DNA of 9,512 bases, from contig JANXMO010000299.1 in NCBI GenBank assembly GCA_025354615.1, positions 1-9,512 of the forward strand, written 5' to 3'. The position numbers and the translations under genes were made by a program. The stretch is from Burkholderiales bacterium. GTDB taxonomy: Bacteria; Pseudomonadota; Gammaproteobacteria; Burkholderiales; Burkholderiaceae_C. Every line of letters begins with the position of its first letter. Position 1 is the stretch's first letter. A model generated the notes under the pieces. The model made no database searches and was not told the DNA's origin. It worked only from the letters and a program-made list of their open reading frames with translations. Below, one piece after another: positions 6,142-9,512 of the stretch.

Positions 6142-6789
6142 GTGCACCCCTCTAGTCTGCTTTTGAACGGCGATCAGTCGCCCACCGTGGTTGGTGATGC
6201 GCGGCTGCGTATGTGCTGGTGCTGCGGCCAGCCGCACCGTTTCGCCCCCTTGGCGGCGGACAACGTTGCCCACTGTGTGCGCTGTGACGCTGTGTTGGCA
6301 CGCGGGCATCGGCTGTCATTGCAAGCGCTGCTGGCACTCACACTGGCCGCAGCGCTGCTGTTTGCCATCGCGCAATGCAGTCGGATGGTGACAGTGCGGC
6401 TCAACGGCACGCCCACTGCCGCCAGCTTTCCTGCCGCAGTGGCATCGGCAGCGCGGCAAGGCCAGCCGGTGGTGGCGGTGGTCGCCGGCGCCACCGCCAT
6501 TGCGGCACCGGCCTTTTTGATCGTTTTGCGCCTGTACCTGCTGATCCCGCTGGTGTTTCGCGGGCAGCGAGCGCCGGGCTTTACGGCCTGCTTGCGCTTG
6601 ATGGGGCTGCTTTCGCGCTGGAGCATGGTGGAGGTGCTGACCGTGTCGGCACTGGTGGCGATTGTTCGCGTGGCCGGCTTGGCGCAGGCGGTGCCAGGGC
6701 CCGCGTTGTATGCTTTTGGCGCTATGACATTGGTGTTGGCAGCCATGCAGTCGGCCGGATTGCGGCCGCTGTGGGAGCAGGTGCCATGA
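6142..6789 (+). CDS. pqiA: PqiA-type integral membrane protein, first half (degenerate motif)
   Basis: PqiA is the inner-membrane partner of the MCE protein PqiB in the Pqi envelope lipid-transport system. E. coli PqiA is one chain of about 417 residues with two PqiA domains; here each domain has its own gene. This 215-residue product carries an N-terminal zinc-ribbon-like pair, CWCC (25-28) and CVRC (45-48). Four hydrophobic segments follow, roughly at residues 60-79, 105-132, 152-174 and 184-204. The usual Asn-x-x-Pro motif after the first segment is not present: the aligned stretch reads AQCSRM (77-82), with Gln and Arg where Asn and Pro are expected. The GTG at 6142 is the first possible start after an in-frame stop and lacks a clear Shine-Dalgarno; ATG at 6211 would begin one residue before the first Cys and is less likely. 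The stop overlaps the next start by ATGA. Confidence 0.85.
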   Translation: MHPSSLLLNGDQSPTVVGDARLRMCWCCGQPHRFAPLAADNVAHCVRCDAVLARGHRLSLQALLALTLAAALLFAIAQCSRMVTVRLNGTPTAASFPAAVASAARQGQPVVAVVAGATAIAAPAFLIVLRLYLLIPLVFRGQRAPGFTACLRLMGLLSRWSMVEVLTVSALVAIVRVAGLAQAVPGPALYAFGAMTLVLAAMQSAGLRPLWEQVP

Positions 6790-7439
6790 GCGACGCAAAC
6801 CGCTGGAGCGGCTGCCCGTCTTGCGGCCTGGCTTGCCGACTGCAGCAGGCAACGCCGCCACTCACTGCATCGCCGTTTTTGCCACGCTGCCCGCGCTGCG
6901 CCGCGCCACTGCCTGCGTTGCAAGCGCAGGCCGATCCCCTGTCCAACCAGCGCAGCTGGGCCTGGCTGCTGGCTTCGGTGCTGGCTTATCTGCCGGCCAA
7001 TTTATTGCCCATCATGAGCACCACCAGCGCGCTTGAAACCCGCTCGCACACCTTGCTCGGCGGCATTGCAGAACTCTGGACCAGTGACGCCTGGGTGCTG
7101 GCCAGCGTGGTCTTCATCGCCAGTGTGGCCGTGCCCCTGTTGAAAATCGGAGCATTGGGGTTATTGATATGGACGGGCCAGCACGCGCCGCAGTGGCGCC
7201 GCCATGAGCGCGCCACGCTTTACCGGTTGATCGACGCGGTCGGGCATTGGTCGATGCTCGACGTCTACGTGGTGGTGCTGCTGACGGCAATGATGCGTTT
7301 TGGGGGCTTGGCCAGCGTCGAGCCGCAACCCGGCCTGCTGGCGTTTGCGGCCATGGTGGTCCTGACCCTGCTGGCCGCGCACAGCGTTGACCCGCGCCGC
7401 ATCTGGGCCGATGCGCCCCTGAAAGGCGCCACGCCGTGA
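6786..7439 (+). CDS. pqiA: PqiA-type integral membrane protein, second half (canonical)
   Basis: This is the second single-domain PqiA protein, 217 residues long. It has a zinc-ribbon-like pair CPSC (10-13) and CPRC (35-38), then a hydrophobic segment leading into the canonical motif NLLPIM (72-77). It continues with LLGGIAELW and a long hydrophobic stretch ending in the typical PLLKIGALGLLIW. Further membrane segments lie around residues 150-172 and 180-198, and the C-terminus is a short polar tail. It would sit in the inner membrane, probably with the preceding PqiA half, acting with PqiB. The ATG overlaps the previous stop by 4 bases (ATGA), with GGGAG about 8 bases upstream inside the preceding gene. 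Its own stop overlaps the pqiB start as GTGA. The neighbouring pqiB and pqiC support pqiA rather than a yebS relative, whose partner operon lacks a PqiC lipoprotein. Confidence 0.92.
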   Translation: MSDANRWSGCPSCGLACRLQQATPPLTASPFLPRCPRCAAPLPALQAQADPLSNQRSWAWLLASVLAYLPANLLPIMSTTSALETRSHTLLGGIAELWTSDAWVLASVVFIASVAVPLLKIGALGLLIWTGQHAPQWRRHERATLYRLIDAVGHWSMLDVYVVVLLTAMMRFGGLASVEPQPGLLAFAAMVVLTLLAAHSVDPRRIWADAPLKGATP

Positions 7440-9277
7440 GCAACGACGACGATCTGCCGCCTGCCTTGCCGCCGGCCGAGCTGCCCGAAGTCCGCACCGT
7501 CCGCAAGAACGCGCTGCGGCTGTCGGTGGTGTGGATCGTGCCGCTGCTGGCGCTGCTGCTGGGCGCCGGGCTGGTCGTCCAGCGGCTGTTGGCCGTGGGC
7601 CCGCTGATCACGATTGAATTCCGCACGGCTGAAGGATTAGAGGCGGGCAAGACCGAGGTTCGCTACAAGGAAGTGGTGGTGGGCCGGGTCGAGTCGGTCA
7701 CCTTGCGGCCCGACCACCAACGGGTGTTGGTCAGCGTGCGGCTGGCGCGCAGCGCGGCTGACCTGGCCGTCAGCGATTCCGGCTTTTGGGTCGTTCGTCC
7801 GCGCATCGGCACGGCCGGCGTGAGCGGCCTGGGCACCTTGCTGTCAGGCCCCTACATCGCGGTCGACGCCGGCACTTCTGACACCGAACGCAGTGATTTC
7901 ACCGGCCTTGAAGCCCCGCCTTTCATCCTGCGAGGTGAACCCGGCGCCAGCTTCGTGCTGCGCGCCGACGACCTCGGCTCACTGGAAGTCGGCTCGCCGG
8001 TGCTACACCGGCGCAGCCGCGTAGGCCGCGTCGTCGGCTACACGCTCGACCCTGACAGCGGCGAGTTGTCAGTCAAAATTTTTGTTGATTCGCCTTATGA
8101 AAAACTGGTCACGCCGCACGTGCGTTTCTGGAATGTCAGCGGCGTTGACGTGACTTTGAACGCCAACGGATTGAAGTTGAACACCCAATCGGTTGCATCG
8201 ATTTTTGCTGGCGGCGTGGCGTTTGAGCAGGGGGCAGAACCAGCGGCTGGCGCCACGCGAAGCCCCGCGGCACCCGGCACGCGCTTTCAGCTCTACAACG
8301 ACCAGCGCGCCGCGTTGGCGCCGCCGGATGGCATCGCGGTGCCGCTGCGAATGGTTTTCACCCAGTCGATCCGCGGGCTGGTTCCAGGTGCGCCGGTCGA
8401 TTTCCTGGGCATTGAAATCGGCAGCGTGCGCTCGATCGAGCTGCACTATGACGCAGCGCACCGGCGCTTTCCGGTCTCGGTGCTGGCCGATATCTATCCG
8501 TTGCGGGTCGGCGCTGTGCGTGACACCTTGCTGGCCGCATTGCCGGAGCGCAGCAGCAACATGGTGGGGGCTGACAACCGGGCCGTGCGCCTGCTGGTCG
8601 ACCACGGGCTGCAGGCGCAGCTGCGCACCGGCAGCCTGATCACCAACCAGCTTTATGTGGCGCTCGATTTCATGCCGCAGGCGGCGGCAGCGGCAGCGGC
8701 GCCAGCCAAACTGGCGGTGGCAGCCAGTTCACCAACAGCCCAAACGGTATCGCCTGAGGTGATCGACGTGCCGACGGTGCCGGGCACGCTGAGCGAGTTG
8801 CAACCACAGCTGGCCGATATCGTGCAAAAAGTCAGCAAGGTGCCGTTCGACCGCATTGGGGCCAACCTGAACAGCGTGTTGGCGCAAGCCGACCGCAGCA
8901 TTGGTCAGCTGACGCCTGAAGCGCAGCAGGCGCTGGCTGAAGTGCGGCGCACATTGGCCTCGGTACAAAGCACGCTGGCCGCCACGCAGGGGTCGCTGCA
9001 GACCACGCTGGGCGCGGCGCAAAACAGCCTGGAGCGGCTCGACCGCAACGTGCTGGACAGCGGCGCGCCGTTGCAACGCAACCTGAGTGAAACGATGATG
9101 GAACTGCAGCGCGCCGCGCAATCGCTGCACGTGTTGACCGACTACCTGCAGCGCCACCCTGAATCGGTCATTCGCGGCAAGCCGGCCGACCCGGCAGTGT
9201 TCGGTGTGCCGGCAGCGGCGTCCGCCACGCTTGCCGGCCCTGCATCGGCAGCAGCCCGCCAAACAGCAACGCCATGA
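7436..9277 (+). CDS. pqiB: MCE-domain protein PqiB (intermembrane lipid transport)
   Basis: PqiB is anchored in the inner membrane. In E. coli it forms a hexameric stack of MCE rings topped by a helical needle, spanning the periplasm as a lipid conduit to the PqiC lipoprotein. This 613-residue protein has one membrane segment at about 29-49. Three MCE domains follow at roughly 57-148, 170-260 and 302-400; the first shows the pattern GLEAGKTEVRYKEVVVGRV (67-85) and the third GLVPGAPVDFLGIEIGSV. An Ala-rich linker (about 413-440) leads into a long helical, probably coiled-coil segment (about 445-575), then the characteristic HPESVIRGK and a Pro/Ala-rich tail. It is longer than E. coli PqiB (546), mainly through the linker and tail. 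The GTG start overlaps the pqiA stop (GTGA), implying translational coupling. Family-level assignment is very secure. Confidence 0.95.
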   Translation: MSNDDDLPPALPPAELPEVRTVRKNALRLSVVWIVPLLALLLGAGLVVQRLLAVGPLITIEFRTAEGLEAGKTEVRYKEVVVGRVESVTLRPDHQRVLVSVRLARSAADLAVSDSGFWVVRPRIGTAGVSGLGTLLSGPYIAVDAGTSDTERSDFTGLEAPPFILRGEPGASFVLRADDLGSLEVGSPVLHRRSRVGRVVGYTLDPDSGELSVKIFVDSPYEKLVTPHVRFWNVSGVDVTLNANGLKLNTQSVASIFAGGVAFEQGAEPAAGATRSPAAPGTRFQLYNDQRAALAPPDGIAVPLRMVFTQSIRGLVPGAPVDFLGIEIGSVRSIELHYDAAHRRFPVSVLADIYPLRVGAVRDTLLAALPERSSNMVGADNRAVRLLVDHGLQAQLRTGSLITNQLYVALDFMPQAAAAAAAPAKLAVAASSPTAQTVSPEVIDVPTVPGTLSELQPQLADIVQKVSKVPFDRIGANLNSVLAQADRSIGQLTPEAQQALAEVRRTLASVQSTLAATQGSLQTTLGAAQNSLERLDRNVLDSGAPLQRNLSETMMELQRAAQSLHVLTDYLQRHPESVIRGKPADPAVFGVPAAASATLAGPASAAARQTATP

Positions 9278-9512
9278 TGAAGCTCACCACAAGCCAGCCA
9301 AAGAACGCGCCGCGGCCCGCTGCGGCGCCTTTGGCCCATTTGGCCGTGGCGCTGATCAGCGTGTTTTCATGGCTGTCGGCGGGCTGCGCTTCGTCCGCAG
9401 CGCCGGCGCGGCTTCACACCTTGCTCTCAGAGCCGGGTGCCGTGGCGGCCGCCGCCTCAGCACCGCTGTTGTCTCTTAAAGCCGCTCAAAACACTTTGCC
9501 GATCGAGGTGGT
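9274..9512 (+). CDS. pqiC: PqiC-type outer-membrane lipoprotein, N-terminal part (cut by right edge)
   Basis: PqiC (YmbA, DUF330, ABC-type transport auxiliary lipoprotein family) is an outer-membrane lipoprotein that receives the distal end of the PqiB needle. Seventy-nine codons are visible. The N-terminus MMKLTTSQPKNAPRPAAAPL precedes a hydrophobic stretch and a lipobox, LSAGC, with Cys38 as the lipidated residue. LHTLLSEPG follows, fitting the opening beta strand of the family, and then an Ala-rich stretch. The ATG at 9274 overlaps the pqiB stop (ATGA). A second ATG follows at once, and either could be used. The n-region is long for a lipoprotein signal (about 20 residues before the core), so a later start is possible, though no better candidate is visible. 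The rest lies outside the window. Confidence 0.88.
   Translation, partial: MMKLTTSQPKNAPRPAAAPLAHLAVALISVFSWLSAGCASSAAPARLHTLLSEPGAVAAAASAPLLSLKAAQNTLPIEV

Noticed and set aside
6375..6785. Upstream in-frame extension of the second pqiA gene inside the first
   Set aside because: The extension lies entirely over the first pqiA gene in another frame and does not resemble a PqiA domain. The ATG at 6786 has a Shine-Dalgarno and gives a family-sized protein.

Overview
The window looks like chromosomal DNA of a betaproteobacterium, most likely order Burkholderiales and probably a Comamonadaceae relative. The S12, S7 and EF-G sequences read as betaproteobacterial. The 257-residue ferredoxin-NADP reductase, the pqiA gene split in two and the moderately high GC fit the same group. 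This placement rests on remembered protein sequences, not on a search.

Left part, minus strand (about 1-2740): the head of the str ribosomal operon in the usual order rpsL (S12), rpsG (S7), fusA (EF-G). fusA runs off the left edge after 385 codons. A plausible sigma70 promoter lies about 120-150 bp upstream of rpsL. The gaps between the three genes contain RNA hairpins, and the rpsL-rpsG gap is where S7 autoregulation acts in E. coli. Upstream on the same strand is a 93-codon gene for a small exported Pro/Ala/Ser-rich protein of unknown function.

Middle, minus strand (2867-3640): a complete ferredoxin/flavodoxin-NADP(+) reductase gene (fpr). A 255-bp intergenic region separates it from a rightward gene block. 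This region holds short inverted repeats but no convincing promoter hexamers.

Right part, plus strand (3896-9512): an AsmA-family envelope protein, two single-domain PqiA-type membrane proteins, a three-MCE-domain PqiB protein and the start of the PqiC lipoprotein, cut by the right edge. The four pqi genes overlap by ATGA or GTGA, so they are almost certainly one translationally coupled unit. AsmA-like and MCE/Pqi proteins are both implicated in moving phospholipids across the periplasm between the two membranes, so this block can be read as an envelope lipid-trafficking locus. In E. coli, fpr and pqiAB both belong to the superoxide (SoxRS) response, which makes their proximity here noteworthy, although I could not find a sox box.

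I see no mobile elements, CRISPR arrays, tRNA or rRNA genes. All recognisable genes belong to known families. The points worth a second look are regulatory (RNA structures, inverted repeats, starts without Shine-Dalgarno sequences), the unusual first PqiA half, and the uncharacterised small exported protein.
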